The notes under the pieces are model-generated. The model was given only the letters and a program-made list of their open reading frames with translations. It searched no databases and was not told the origin of the DNA. DNA of 64,000 nucleotides from an uncultured Pelagibacteraceae bacterium (GTDB lineage Bacteria > Pseudomonadota > Alphaproteobacteria > Pelagibacterales > Pelagibacteraceae): assembly GCA_902569415.1 (NCBI GenBank), contig CACFUH010000002.1, positions 1 through 64,000 of the forward strand, written 5' to 3'. Both the position numbers and the translations under genes were made by a program. This document shows positions 18,246 to 28,005 of the stretch, piece by piece; within the stretch, counting starts at the first letter, position 1; each line of letters opens with the position of its first letter.

Positions 18246-18422
18246 TTAGTGAGTTTTAGCTATTGAGGCAATTTTGTCTTTTAGAGCTAATTTTTTTTTC
18301 TTTAATGATCTTAAACTATTCCATGAACTTGAAGTTCTGTCGTTCAGTCTTGCCTTTGTTATTTTTTTAATTTGGACGTCTATTTGTTTTTTTTCTTTTG
18401 ATAAGTCTTTAATTAAAGACAT
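18246..18422 (-). CDS. DUF465/YdcH-like small coiled-coil protein (58 aa); not in the ORF track
   Basis: Manual minus-strand translation: MSLIKDLSKEKKQIDVQIKKITKARLNDRTSSSWNSLRSLKKKKLALKDKIASIAKTH*. Confidence 0.8.
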   Translation of the reverse strand: MSLIKDLSKEKKQIDVQIKKITKARLNDRTSSSWNSLRSLKKKKLALKDKIASIAKTH

Positions 18423-18466
18423 TGTTATTTATAACATAGTTATAAAAAAAATTTAATAAAAGAAAA

Positions 18467-19327
18467 TTATTTTACAATTTTAAGGTTAAAAAATTGTAAC
18501 AGAACTGCCAATAAAACTATTGATCCACCTAATAAAACAACTAAAGGTGGAGTTTCGTTTATAAATAACCACGCCCAAAGAGGCCCTAAAATTGCTTCTG
18601 TTAACATAATGATTCCAACTATTGCTGAGGGAGTAGTTTTTGCTCCAATAGTTATAAATATAAATCCTAATCCAACCTGAAAGAAACCAGCAACAAATCC
18701 TAAAAAAATATCATGTGTAGAAATTATGATTGTTTTTGAAAATAAGTAACCAATTATAAGAGCTCCAATTCCTGCAATTAATTGAAGTGGAACCATATCG
18801 ATACTTGGATATTTTCTTACAGTTAATATTAGGACTGCGAATGAAATTGGCATTATAAATGCAGCAATATTTCCAATCATTTGTCCTGAGGTAAGAGATC
18901 CCCCAAGCATTATAAAAATACCCCCAAAAGCAAGGAATATTGAGGCTAGAGTTAATTTAGATATTTGTTCTTTGAGAAAGATGTATCCAAATATAGCTAA
19001 AAAAATTGTTTGAGTTTGTATAATAAAATTAGCATTTGCTACAGTTGTGTTATACATAGCAAAAACATATCCTGCATATCCGCAAGATAAAACAATACCA
19101 CCAAAAGTACCTGGTAGACCTACTTTATAAATGGATAAAAAAAAATTTTTTTTATAATTTATAATTAAAAAAAATAACACTACAATTGAAAAAAAAGCTG
19201 ATCTCCAAAATAAAATTTGCCAAAGATTTGCACCTTCAAATGATTTTACTAAAAGTCCGCCAAAACTTAATGTGCATGCACCCAGGAAAACTAAAAAAGG
19301 GCCTGGAATTTTATTTAAAAAATTCAT
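18467..19327 (-). CDS. EamA/DMT-family transporter
   Basis: Multiple hydrophobic segments; EamA repeats (FGYIFLKEQISKLTLASIFLAFGGIFIM). Confidence 0.85.
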   Translation of the reverse strand: MNFLNKIPGPFLVFLGACTLSFGGLLVKSFEGANLWQILFWRSAFFSIVVLFFLIINYKKNFFLSIYKVGLPGTFGGIVLSCGYAGYVFAMYNTTVANANFIIQTQTIFLAIFGYIFLKEQISKLTLASIFLAFGGIFIMLGGSLTSGQMIGNIAAFIMPISFAVLILTVRKYPSIDMVPLQLIAGIGALIIGYLFSKTIIISTHDIFLGFVAGFFQVGLGFIFITIGAKTTPSAIVGIIMLTEAILGPLWAWLFINETPPLVVLLGGSIVLLAVLLQFFNLKIVK

Positions 19328-20274
19328 CTAATTTGATTTAAAATATTCTCTGTTTCAATTTCATATAATTTAAAAAGGTTTTCTGCCTCACTCAATTCGA
19401 CTAGTTTAAATTTGATTTTTGATCCTGGAGTTAATTGAGTTAACCTATCATAGTCAGCAGATATAACTACTGCAATTTTTGGATATCCACCTATTGTTCC
19501 ATGATCAGATAACATAATTATTGGATTGCCATCTGCAGGTACCTGAATAACACCTTTTATTAATCCTTCGGATCTAATATTGGTTTCTTTTAAATTTTCA
19601 ATATTTGGTCCCTCAAGCCTCATTCCCATCCTGTCAGTTAGTTTTGATACTGTAAATTCATTAGAAAAAAAAGTTTTTTTAGCTTCTTCTGAAAAAAAAT
19701 TAAAATTTGTACCTTTTAAAACTCTAATATATTCAATTTTTGAATTTGAATAATTAATTTTTCTAAGGTCTGATAAGCTTTTATTTTCATTCAAATAAAC
19801 TTTTTGATTAACTCCAAATTTTTCTCCATTATTTGATCCAATTTTTGCCTTCGTGTTTACTGAACAGCTATTCCAAATATACTCTCCAAAAAATCCATTT
19901 TTAATTGACAAATATCCATAGACTGATCTATTTGTAGATATAATATCTAACTTATCACCATCATTAAGTATGAAATTTTGATAACAGATTCCTTTATCTA
20001 TTTCAGAGTTTTTTCTGATAATATTAAAAGTTACATTTCCTGTGATAACGGCACTTACTTTACCAAAATTTAATTTCATTAATGGCCCTTGATAAGCAAA
20101 CTCTAAAGAGCATTCATTTAATTTATTTCCTAATAGCTTGTTACTAATTAAATAATTTCTTTTATCCATGGATCCGCTAAAAGGTATTCCTATATGATAT
20201 TGATTATTTCTACCCAAATCTTGCAAGGTAGAATGTATGCCAGGTCTTATAATATCAAAATATGCTTTATTCAT
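19324..20274 (-). CDS. pxpC: 5-oxoprolinase subunit C / biotin-dependent carboxyltransferase-like protein
   Basis: FDIIRPGIHSTLQDLGRNNQYHIGIPFSGSMDKRNYLISN; start placed at MNKAYFDII (20274), overlapping the pxpB stop, rather than the track start 20367. Confidence 0.88.
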   Translation of the reverse strand: MNKAYFDIIRPGIHSTLQDLGRNNQYHIGIPFSGSMDKRNYLISNKLLGNKLNECSLEFAYQGPLMKLNFGKVSAVITGNVTFNIIRKNSEIDKGICYQNFILNDGDKLDIISTNRSVYGYLSIKNGFFGEYIWNSCSVNTKAKIGSNNGEKFGVNQKVYLNENKSLSDLRKINYSNSKIEYIRVLKGTNFNFFSEEAKKTFFSNEFTVSKLTDRMGMRLEGPNIENLKETNIRSEGLIKGVIQVPADGNPIIMLSDHGTIGGYPKIAVVISADYDRLTQLTPGSKIKFKLVELSEAENLFKLYEIETENILNQIR

Positions 20275-20941
20275 TAAGTTTGAAATATTCATCTTTATTA
20301 ATTTCGCAAAAGATAACTCTATCTCCTGGATTAATTTTAATTGGGTTTTCTTCATTAGATTTGTCAAAAATTTTTATTGGAGTATTTCCAATAATGTTCC
20401 ATCCACCAGGGCTTTCAAAGGTATAAATATTACAAAATTGCTCTGTTATTCCTACAGATCCTTTGGGAACTTTTACTCTTGGTGTTTCTAATCTTTCTAA
20501 TCTTATATTTGAATTTATATCTCCTAAAAAAGGCATTCCAGCAATAAAACCTGTCATATAACAAAAATACTCTTTGTTAATAAATGATTGAATTATTTTA
20601 TCTTTTTCGATTTTCAATTTTTTAGATAATCGATTTAAGTCTAATGAGAATTCATTATCTATACATATAGGTATTTTAATTATCTTTGATTTATTTTTTT
20701 CAATTTCTTTAAAATTTAAGTTTTTTATTTTTTTCTTTAAGTTTTCATAATTTATAATTGATAAATCAAATGAAATAATTAATTTATTATAAGATGGAGT
20801 TATATTTGTAATACCTTTTAAGTTCAATTTTTGTAAATTTTTAAAATATTTAATTACATGTAAATTAGTTTCTATATTAATTTGATCACCGAAATCACAA
20901 TATAAAGCTGCGTCACCAAGATTTGATATATTTTTTAACAT
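20267..20941 (-). CDS. pxpB: 5-oxoprolinase subunit B
   Basis: GDAALYCDFG, YFCYMTGFIAGMPFLGDI, TPRVKVPKGSVGITEQFCNIYTFESPGGWNIIGNTP. Confidence 0.9.
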   Translation of the reverse strand: MLKNISNLGDAALYCDFGDQINIETNLHVIKYFKNLQKLNLKGITNITPSYNKLIISFDLSIINYENLKKKIKNLNFKEIEKNKSKIIKIPICIDNEFSLDLNRLSKKLKIEKDKIIQSFINKEYFCYMTGFIAGMPFLGDINSNIRLERLETPRVKVPKGSVGITEQFCNIYTFESPGGWNIIGNTPIKIFDKSNEENPIKINPGDRVIFCEINKDEYFKLNE

Positions 20942-20968
20942 GTCATGTTATAATTCAAATTTATAAGT

Positions 20969-21745
20969 ATGGAAATTAATATAAATTGTGATTTAGGTGA
21001 AAAATCAAAACACCATTCAAACCATAATGATCCTAAATTACTGGATATAGTTAACTCTGCTAATGTTGCCTGTGGATATCATGCTGGAGATGATCAATCA
21101 ATGAATCAAGTGATAGAAATTTCAAAAAAAAATAATGTTAGTATAGGGGCTCACCCTTCTTTTAATGATCCAGAAAATTTTGGAAGAGAAAGAATGAACT
21201 TACCTTCTTTAGAAATAAGAAAATTAATAATTGATCAGTATGCTATTTTGCAAAATATAGCCTCTAAACATGGTGAAAAAGTTACTCATATAAAGCCTCA
21301 TGGTGCATTAAACAATATGGCATGTGAAGATATTGAATTAGCAACAACAATCGCAAAAGCAGTATATGAAATAGATAAAAGTTTGATTTATTTAGTTCCA
21401 ACCGGATCTAAAATGGAATTAGCTGCAAAAAAACTTGATATGAACATTGCTTGTGAAATATTTGCAGACAGAAACTATGAGGATGACGGTAATTTAGTTT
21501 CAAGATCTAAACCACACGCATTAATTACTGATCCTGAAGAAGCAAAAAAGCATGTGTTAAGTATGGTAAAAAATCAGGCTATAAATTGTCACAGTGGGAA
21601 ACAGATACCTTGCGAAATAGATTCTGTCTGTATACATGGAGATAATGAAAGTTCATTAGCTACAGCAAAATCAATAAAAGAAAACCTGATAGAAAATGGA
21701 CTTAAATTAAAATCTTTAAACACTATGAACAAATTTAAAATATGA
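20969..21745 (+). CDS. pxpA: 5-oxoprolinase subunit A (LamB/YcsF family)
   Basis: MEININCDLGE, NVACGYHAGDDQSM, IGAHPSFNDPENFGRE, HIKPHGALNNMA, CIHGDN. Confidence 0.93.
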   Translation: MEININCDLGEKSKHHSNHNDPKLLDIVNSANVACGYHAGDDQSMNQVIEISKKNNVSIGAHPSFNDPENFGRERMNLPSLEIRKLIIDQYAILQNIASKHGEKVTHIKPHGALNNMACEDIELATTIAKAVYEIDKSLIYLVPTGSKMELAAKKLDMNIACEIFADRNYEDDGNLVSRSKPHALITDPEEAKKHVLSMVKNQAINCHSGKQIPCEIDSVCIHGDNESSLATAKSIKENLIENGLKLKSLNTMNKFKI

Positions 21746-22224
21746 AAAAAATTTTTTTAACATTCTTTTTAATTTTTTTTGTTATAAACAACTCTTATGG
21801 TGCTAGCTCCTCTTCAGGTTCAAAAACAACCTCTAATTATGATAAAGCGGTAAAGTTAATTAAGGCTGCAAAAAAATATGAGAAAAAAGAAAAAACTGAT
21901 AAAGCAAATAAAAGATATGAAAAAGCTTACAAATTATTGTTAAAATCTAATAAAAAAATACCAAATAAAGCTGACACTTTAAATTATTTGGGATTTACAG
22001 CAAGAAAACTTGGATACTTTGAAAAAGGGGAAAATTTTTATCTCGAAGGCTTGGCTTTAGAACCAAATCACAATGGAATTAATGAGTATTTAGGTGAGTT
22101 ATACGTTACTACTAATAGAATTGAACTTGCAAAAGAAAGACTAGAAATTTTAAAGGATTGTAATTGTAAAGAATATCTAGAGCTAAAAGAAATTATTGAA
22201 GGTACAAAAAAATCTAAATATTAA
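21742..22224 (+). CDS. secreted TPR-repeat protein
   Basis: Signal peptide; TPR helices (ADTLNYLGFTARKLGYFEKGENFYLEGLALEPNHNGINEYLGELY). Confidence 0.8.
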   Translation: MKKIFLTFFLIFFVINNSYGASSSSGSKTTSNYDKAVKLIKAAKKYEKKEKTDKANKRYEKAYKLLLKSNKKIPNKADTLNYLGFTARKLGYFEKGENFYLEGLALEPNHNGINEYLGELYVTTNRIELAKERLEILKDCNCKEYLELKEIIEGTKKSKY

Positions 22225-22241
22225 TCTATAAATAAATTTTT

Positions 22242-22625
22242 ATGCATATTATTGAAGCTTTTGGAAGAATATTTATTTCCATACTTTTTATTGTAGAAGC
22301 AATAAGAAAAATTTCATTTAAGGAAGAAACTATTTTTTACATGGAAGACTATGGTGTTCCGGAAATTTTATTTTATCCTTCGTTAATTTTTGAATTAGTT
22401 TTTCCAATTTTATTAATTATTGGCTATCAAACAAGAATTTCTGCAATTGCAATGTTTATATTTACTATAGTTGTTACAATAATTTTTCATAACGATTTTG
22501 GAAACCATATTCAATTTATGACACTTTTAAAAAACTTATCAATAGCAGGAGGATTTTTAATAATTGCCTCTAATGAGCCTAAAATTTGCACTTTAGATTA
22601 TTATCTAAAAAGTAAAAAAAATTAA
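22242..22625 (+). CDS. DoxX family membrane protein
   Basis: GRIFISILFIVEAIRKISF...PEILFYPSLIFELVFPILLIIGYQTRISAIAM. Confidence 0.82.
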   Translation: MHIIEAFGRIFISILFIVEAIRKISFKEETIFYMEDYGVPEILFYPSLIFELVFPILLIIGYQTRISAIAMFIFTIVVTIIFHNDFGNHIQFMTLLKNLSIAGGFLIIASNEPKICTLDYYLKSKKN

Positions 22626-23935
22626 TTATTTAAATTTTGAACCATTTGCTCGGGAAGCCATAAAGCGATTTCAGGAAATATAATTATTATAATAACTGCT
22701 AAAATCATTAATAAAAATAAAGGGAAAGCACTTCTTGCAATGTATCCCATATCTTTATTTGCCATTCCCTGCAGAACAAAAAGATTAAATCCTACCGGAG
22801 GGGTAATTTGTGCCATTTCAACTACAACTACTAGAAATATTCCAAACCAAATCATATCAAATCCTGCCTGTCTAATCATAGGTTCTATTATTGCCATCGT
22901 TAAAACTACAGCAGATATTCCATCGAGAAACATTCCCAAAATAATATAAAAAATCATTAATACAAAAATTAATAAATATGGAGAGAGTTGCATACTTTCT
23001 ATCCATATGGCTAAATTTCTTGGAAGACCTGTAAAACCCATTGCTAGAGATAAAAAAGTTGATCCAGCTAAAATAAAAGCAATCATACAGGATGTTTTTG
23101 TTGCTCCCAATAATGATTCTTTAAAAGTTTTTAAACTCAGACTTTTTTGAAAGTAAGAAAGAATAAGAGCTCCAACAACGCCCAGTGAAGCAGCTTCAGT
23201 GGCTGTTGCAAGACCTGTATATATTGAGCCAATCACACCAAGTATTAAAAGTATTACAGGAAGTAATTGTTTTGATTTTTTAATTTTATCTAAAAAAGAA
23301 AATGTTTCATAAGCCTTTGGCATAATTTTACTATTTATTAATGACCAAATGATTACGTATGACATAAAAATTAAAGCAATCATTATTCCAGGAATAATTC
23401 CTGCTATAAATAATTTTGCAATGGATTCTTGAACTGTCACTCCATAAATAATTAAAATAATTGAAGGTGGTATCAGCAATCCTAGTGTTCCTGAGCCAGC
23501 TAAACTGCCAAGTAAAATTTTTTCAGGATATTTTCTTTTTCTAAGCTCTGGAATTGACATTTTTCCAACTGTTGCTACTGTAGCAGCTGAAGATCCTGAA
23601 ATTGCTGCAAAAAGTGCACAACCTACAACATTAACATGTATTAAGCCCCCGGGTAGTTTTTGCATCCATGGGGACAAACCTTTAAACAAATTTTCAGATA
23701 ATTTAGTCCTGAATAGAATTTCTCCCATCCATACAAAAAGTGGCAAAGCAGTTAATGTCCATGAAGATGAAGTGCCCCAAATTGTTGTTGCCATTGCATC
23801 TCCTACTGGTCTTGAGGTAAAAAGCATCATACCTATTGCGGATACACCAATCATACTTATCGCAACCCAAATTCCAGTCCCTAGAAAAAATAACAAAACC
23901 GTTATAAAAAAAATTGTTAAAAAAATTTCATCCAT
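22622..23935 (-). CDS. dctM: TRAP transporter large permease (DctM)
   Basis: Large hydrophobic protein with DctM motifs (SGSSAATVATVG, GSLAGSGTLGLLIPPSI, ITPPVGFNLFVLQG). Confidence 0.92.
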   Translation of the reverse strand: MDEIFLTIFFITVLLFFLGTGIWVAISMIGVSAIGMMLFTSRPVGDAMATTIWGTSSSWTLTALPLFVWMGEILFRTKLSENLFKGLSPWMQKLPGGLIHVNVVGCALFAAISGSSAATVATVGKMSIPELRKRKYPEKILLGSLAGSGTLGLLIPPSIILIIYGVTVQESIAKLFIAGIIPGIMIALIFMSYVIIWSLINSKIMPKAYETFSFLDKIKKSKQLLPVILLILGVIGSIYTGLATATEAASLGVVGALILSYFQKSLSLKTFKESLLGATKTSCMIAFILAGSTFLSLAMGFTGLPRNLAIWIESMQLSPYLLIFVLMIFYIILGMFLDGISAVVLTMAIIEPMIRQAGFDMIWFGIFLVVVVEMAQITPPVGFNLFVLQGMANKDMGYIARSAFPLFLLMILAVIIIIIFPEIALWLPEQMVQNLNN

Positions 23936-24416
23936 TGGATTTATTTAAAATTGTTAAAATAAATTTATGAAAAATACATATAAAAAAAATGGATGAACCT
24001 ATTGCTACACTTGTTTGTGGTATCCAGATCAATATTTCATCTGCACCTTCACTTCTTTCTTGAAATTTATAAGAAATAATAAGCATTTTAACAAAATAAA
24101 ATGCTAAATATCCTGAAAAAAAACTAGCAATAACCAAACACCAAGTTTCTAGATATTTTCTTTTTAAACCTGAAATTTTTTCTAAAAAAAGTGTTATTCT
24201 TATATGGCCACCTTCGACAAATGTGAAAGATAAAGCAAAAAATGAGGATGCTGCCATGCAGTATCCTGAATATTCTGCTAATCCTCTTATATAAAAACCA
24301 AATATTCTTGAAGCTATACCAATTAAAATAAAAACAGCCACCAAAATTAAAAAAAAAGCAGCAATATGACCTGAAAATTTATAAATACTTTTAAGATTAT
24401 TGTTTAGTTTAGACAT
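23928..24416 (-). CDS. dctQ: TRAP transporter small permease (DctQ)
   Basis: Four hydrophobic segments; position between dctP and dctM. Confidence 0.88.
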   Translation of the reverse strand: MSKLNNNLKSIYKFSGHIAAFFLILVAVFILIGIASRIFGFYIRGLAEYSGYCMAASSFFALSFTFVEGGHIRITLFLEKISGLKRKYLETWCLVIASFFSGYLAFYFVKMLIISYKFQERSEGADEILIWIPQTSVAIGSSIFFICIFHKFILTILNKSNG

Positions 24417-24418
24417 AT

Positions 24419-24448
24419 AAAAAGGCCGTTTGGTTAAACGGCCTTTTT
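24419..24448 (-). terminator. intrinsic terminator / intercistronic hairpin downstream of dctP
   Basis: AAAAAGGCCGTTT-GGTT-AAACGGCCTTTTT: 13-bp perfect stem, 4-nt loop, A/T flanks. Confidence 0.85.
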
Positions 24449-24461
24449 AATTATATTAATT

Positions 24462-25433
24462 TTATTTGTATGCGGCAAGTACACTAGCGCCTCTTGAGCC
24501 AGCTTTTGCCTTCCACTCATCAGCCATAGTAGCTCCAACTTTTTGAAAGTGTTTTTCTAAAGCTGAATTTACTTTGCCAACTTTCATACCTGCGTCTGAA
24601 AGGGCTTTTTTATCTGCTACATTGCCTTTTTTAGATAATTCCCAGCCTTTTTTTTCTGCTACTGCAGCTTCAGACATGACAAGCTTTTTAGTTGCTGAAT
24701 CTAACTTATTCCATGCATCTTTGTTAACAATCACCATGTTTTTTGGAAACCATGCGGCAATATCATAAAAATAACCAACGCCATTTTCCCAAATTTTACT
24801 ATTTTTACCAGTAGTTGGGGATGTAATCATGCTTTCTACTGCTCCAGTTGAAAAAGCCTGACTAATTTCAGCAGCTTCTATTTTTGTAGGCGCCATACCT
24901 GTTAACTCAGCGATTCTAATTGTTGCTGAATTGTATGCTCTGAATTTAAGTCCTTTAAGATCGTTAACACTGTTAATAGCTTTTTTGCTATATAAACCTT
25001 GTGCAGGCCATGGTACTGCATATAAAAATACCAAACCTTTTGCATCTAGACCCTTTACAATTTCTCCTTTTGATGCGTTGTAAAGTTTCATTGCATCATC
25101 ATAAGATGTTGCCAAGAAAGGCTGTGAGTCTACCTCTAGTAATGGATCTTCTTTACCCAAAGCTGACATAAATCTTTCACCAATTTGAGCCTGGCCTGTT
25201 CTTACTGCTCTAAAAATTTCTCCACCTTTAAAAAGAGATCCTCCAGGATGAGTAACTATTGTTAGTTTTCCTCCACTTTTTTCGCTAACATTTTTTGCAA
25301 ATTCTGTAGCATTAGCTGAATGAAAATTACCAGCACCGTATGCAAGCGCCATATCCCATTTTTCAGCAAATGAAAAATTAATTAAAAAAAGTAATGAAAT
25401 AATTGAAGTAATTAAATATTTGATTAGTTTCAT
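24462..25433 (-). CDS. dctP: TRAP transporter substrate-binding protein (DctP family)
   Basis: Signal peptide; DctP features (GNFHSANATEFAKNVSEKSGGKLTIVTHPGGSLFKGGEIFRAVRTGQAQIGE). Confidence 0.92.
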   Translation of the reverse strand: MKLIKYLITSIISLLFLINFSFAEKWDMALAYGAGNFHSANATEFAKNVSEKSGGKLTIVTHPGGSLFKGGEIFRAVRTGQAQIGERFMSALGKEDPLLEVDSQPFLATSYDDAMKLYNASKGEIVKGLDAKGLVFLYAVPWPAQGLYSKKAINSVNDLKGLKFRAYNSATIRIAELTGMAPTKIEAAEISQAFSTGAVESMITSPTTGKNSKIWENGVGYFYDIAAWFPKNMVIVNKDAWNKLDSATKKLVMSEAAVAEKKGWELSKKGNVADKKALSDAGMKVGKVNSALEKHFQKVGATMADEWKAKAGSRGASVLAAYK

Positions 25434-25528
25434 TTTCCCTCCATTTATAAAAGTGTATTTAATTATGTATGAAAAATTAAATCAATAAAAATTTAAATGA
25501 TGATTAATTTGAATTATTAGACATTTTT

Positions 25529-26158
25529 TTGTATTATTGTATTAAATTGATAGAACAACTCGTAATATTAACTCAGATTATAGTTATTGATATAATTTTA
25601 GCTGCAGATAACGCTATAATTATTGGATTAATTGCTGCAAACTTTGTTCCTAAAAATAGAAAAAAAATAATATATTGGGGTGTAGCTGGTGCTTTAGTAT
25701 TTAAGATTTTATTTGCATTATTTGCCACATATTTATTTAAATATTATTTTATAAAAATTCTTGGTGGATTTCTTTTAATCTGGATAGTTAACGATCTTAG
25801 AAAAGATTTATTTGAAATTAAAAAAATAAAATCACCAACAAAAAAATCTAAAGAACCTTCCTTTGTACAAAGTGTTTACAAAGTTTTGCTTGCAGATATT
25901 ACTATTAGTTTTGACAATGTGATAGCAGTCGTAGGTGCCGCAAAAGATTATTTCGAATTTATGATATTTGGTCTTGTTTTGTCCGTTGTGTTAACTGGTG
26001 CTTTGGCAACATATTTAGCAAATTATATTCAAAAACATATATGGATAGCTTATGTAGGTTTAGCTTTTATTTTATTAGTAGCAATTCAATTAATAATTGG
26101 TGGTCTAGTAGACTTAGAAATTCTAAGAATAAATGAGAATTTTATAAAATATTTTTAA
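25529..26158 (+). CDS. TerC/YjbE-family integral membrane protein; TTG start, exact start uncertain (25529 or 25547)
   Basis: IDIILAADNAIIIGLIAANF and DITISFDNVIAVVGAAK duplicated TerC motifs. Confidence 0.85.
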   Translation: MYYCIKLIEQLVILTQIIVIDIILAADNAIIIGLIAANFVPKNRKKIIYWGVAGALVFKILFALFATYLFKYYFIKILGGFLLIWIVNDLRKDLFEIKKIKSPTKKSKEPSFVQSVYKVLLADITISFDNVIAVVGAAKDYFEFMIFGLVLSVVLTGALATYLANYIQKHIWIAYVGLAFILLVAIQLIIGGLVDLEILRINENFIKYF

Positions 26159-26931
26159 TAAGAATGTTTTTTTGTTGGATATTTTTTTCTTAATACTTCT
26201 TTTTTAAATTTATATGCAGCTTCACTAATATTTTTTTTAATATTACCAAATTTTTTAACAAATTTTATTTTTGTTTCATTTAAACCAATTAAGTCATCAA
26301 TAACCAAAACTTGTCCATCACAATATTGGGATGAGCCAATACCAATTGTTGGTATTTTTAATGTGTTAGTAATTTCTTTTGAAAGTGTTTTCTCTACACA
26401 TTCTAGAACAATGGAGAACACTCCTTTTTTTTGTAATAGCTTAGCGTCATTTAAAATTTTTTTTCTTTCTGAATTTGTTTTACCTTTAGCCTTAAATTTA
26501 CCTTTTACGTTTTGTGGTAAAATTCCTAAATGTCCCATAACATTAATTTTATTTTTAACTAAATGCTCTATTACTTTTGAAATTGAAGATCCACCTTCAA
26601 GTTTGACTGCATCACATTTGGTTTGTTTAATTATTTTTTTTGCATTTCTCAGAGCTTCACTTTTATTTTTGTAAGTCATATATGGCATATCTACTACCAT
26701 GACACTTTTTTTAATTCCTTGGCGTGCACTTTTTGAATGTTCAATCATTGTATGAAGTGTAACATTTCTAGTAGTATTATAATTGTAAAGAACTGATCCC
26801 AGTGAATCTCCAACTAAAATAATATCTGTAAATGGGTCAATAGCTTCAGCAATATTTTTTGAATAAGCTGTTAGACAAATAATTTTAGATTTATTTTTTT
26901 TATTAATTATTTTCTTAATTTTTGATCTCAT
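26155..26931 (-). CDS. panB: 3-methyl-2-oxobutanoate hydroxymethyltransferase
   Basis: LVGDSLGSVLYNYNTTRNVTLHTMIEHSKSA, VKLEGG, VMGHLGILPQ, IGIGSSQYCDGQVLVIDDLIG. Confidence 0.93.
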   Translation of the reverse strand: MRSKIKKIINKKNKSKIICLTAYSKNIAEAIDPFTDIILVGDSLGSVLYNYNTTRNVTLHTMIEHSKSARQGIKKSVMVVDMPYMTYKNKSEALRNAKKIIKQTKCDAVKLEGGSSISKVIEHLVKNKINVMGHLGILPQNVKGKFKAKGKTNSERKKILNDAKLLQKKGVFSIVLECVEKTLSKEITNTLKIPTIGIGSSQYCDGQVLVIDDLIGLNETKIKFVKKFGNIKKNISEAAYKFKKEVLRKKYPTKKHSY

Positions 26932-27362
26932 TAAGATTCATTTTTTGCTTCGATATCATCGAGCCTTTCGTTAATAGAGCTTATTTTTTCACATAATAAT
27001 AAACAAATTTCTTTTAAATTATTTCTTAACTGCTTAACTTCAGAAAAATTTGATCTACTTAATTCAATTTCAATTAACAAAAAGGTTGCTTCTTCATTTT
27101 TAGGTTCTAGCAATAATGTTGAGTTTAAATTTTTTATTTCTTCACTTTCATTTTCTTCTACATTGAATATTTTTGCTAAATAAAGATAAGATTTTGAATG
27201 TTTTGGATTAAAAACAATACTTCTTTGAAGTAAAAATTTTGATTCTTTATATTTTCCCTTATCAAATAATTCTTTTGCCTCACTAAAATAATGATCATTT
27301 GCGCTTATGGCGGTGGTAAATAAAAAAAAGAAAATAGCTAGTATTTTAATTGTTAGTTTCAT
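26931..27362 (-). CDS. secreted TPR-like protein
   Basis: Signal peptide; FDKGKYKESKFLLQRSIVFNPKHSKSYLYLAKIF. Confidence 0.7.
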   Translation of the reverse strand: MKLTIKILAIFFFLFTTAISANDHYFSEAKELFDKGKYKESKFLLQRSIVFNPKHSKSYLYLAKIFNVEENESEEIKNLNSTLLLEPKNEEATFLLIEIELSRSNFSEVKQLRNNLKEICLLLCEKISSINERLDDIEAKNES

Positions 27363-27393
27363 ATTAATATTTCTTAATATTATTTACTACAGT

Positions 27394-28005
27394 TTATCTT
27401 AAATATTTACAAATTATAAAATTTTCTTTTGAGTCTTTTCTGCTAGCAAGAGGTTTAAAAACTTTATTTTCCTTAAATATTTTTTTTGCCGCACTTAATA
27501 TTTCATTAAAAGTAGATCCCATAAATATTTTTGAAATGAATTTTCCATTATTTTTCAATGTTTCTCTGGAGAAATTCATAGCTTCCATACATAATTCACC
27601 TGTATAAATTGAATCTAAGTCTTTATTACCAGTAGTATTTACAGCCATGTCAGAAATCACTACATCAACTTTGTCACCAAAATAATCTATAATTTTTTTT
27701 TTATAAGTATAATTCGTGAAATCACCTTTTATTTGATGAATATTTTCAATTTTATCAAAATCTAAAAGATCTATTGATGCAATTTTTCCACTTTTAATAT
27801 TTTTTGAAACGTATTGTGACCAACTGCCGGGTGCAGCACCAAGATCTATAACTGACATTCCGTTCTTAAAAATCTTAAACTTTACATCAATTTCTTGAAT
27901 TTTATAAACTGCTCTGGACCTATAACCTTCTACTTTTGATTTTCTAACGTAAATATCCCTTCTTTGTTTGTTTATCCAATTTTTAGAAATTTTATTTTTT
28001 TTCAA
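27394..28005 (-). CDS. rlmE: 23S rRNA (uridine-2'-O)-methyltransferase RlmE (FtsJ/RrmJ)
   Basis: SRAVYKIQEIDVKF, VIDLGAAPGSWSQYV, VVISDMAVNTTGN. Confidence 0.92.
   Translation of the reverse strand: MKKNKISKNWINKQRRDIYVRKSKVEGYRSRAVYKIQEIDVKFKIFKNGMSVIDLGAAPGSWSQYVSKNIKSGKIASIDLLDFDKIENIHQIKGDFTNYTYKKKIIDYFGDKVDVVISDMAVNTTGNKDLDSIYTGELCMEAMNFSRETLKNNGKFISKIFMGSTFNEILSAAKKIFKENKVFKPLASRKDSKENFIICKYLR

Noticed and set aside
20275-20367. N-terminal extension of pxpC in the ORF track
   Set aside because: It would overlap pxpB by about 100 nt; MNKAYFDIIRPG at 20274 matches the family start and gives a short overlap.
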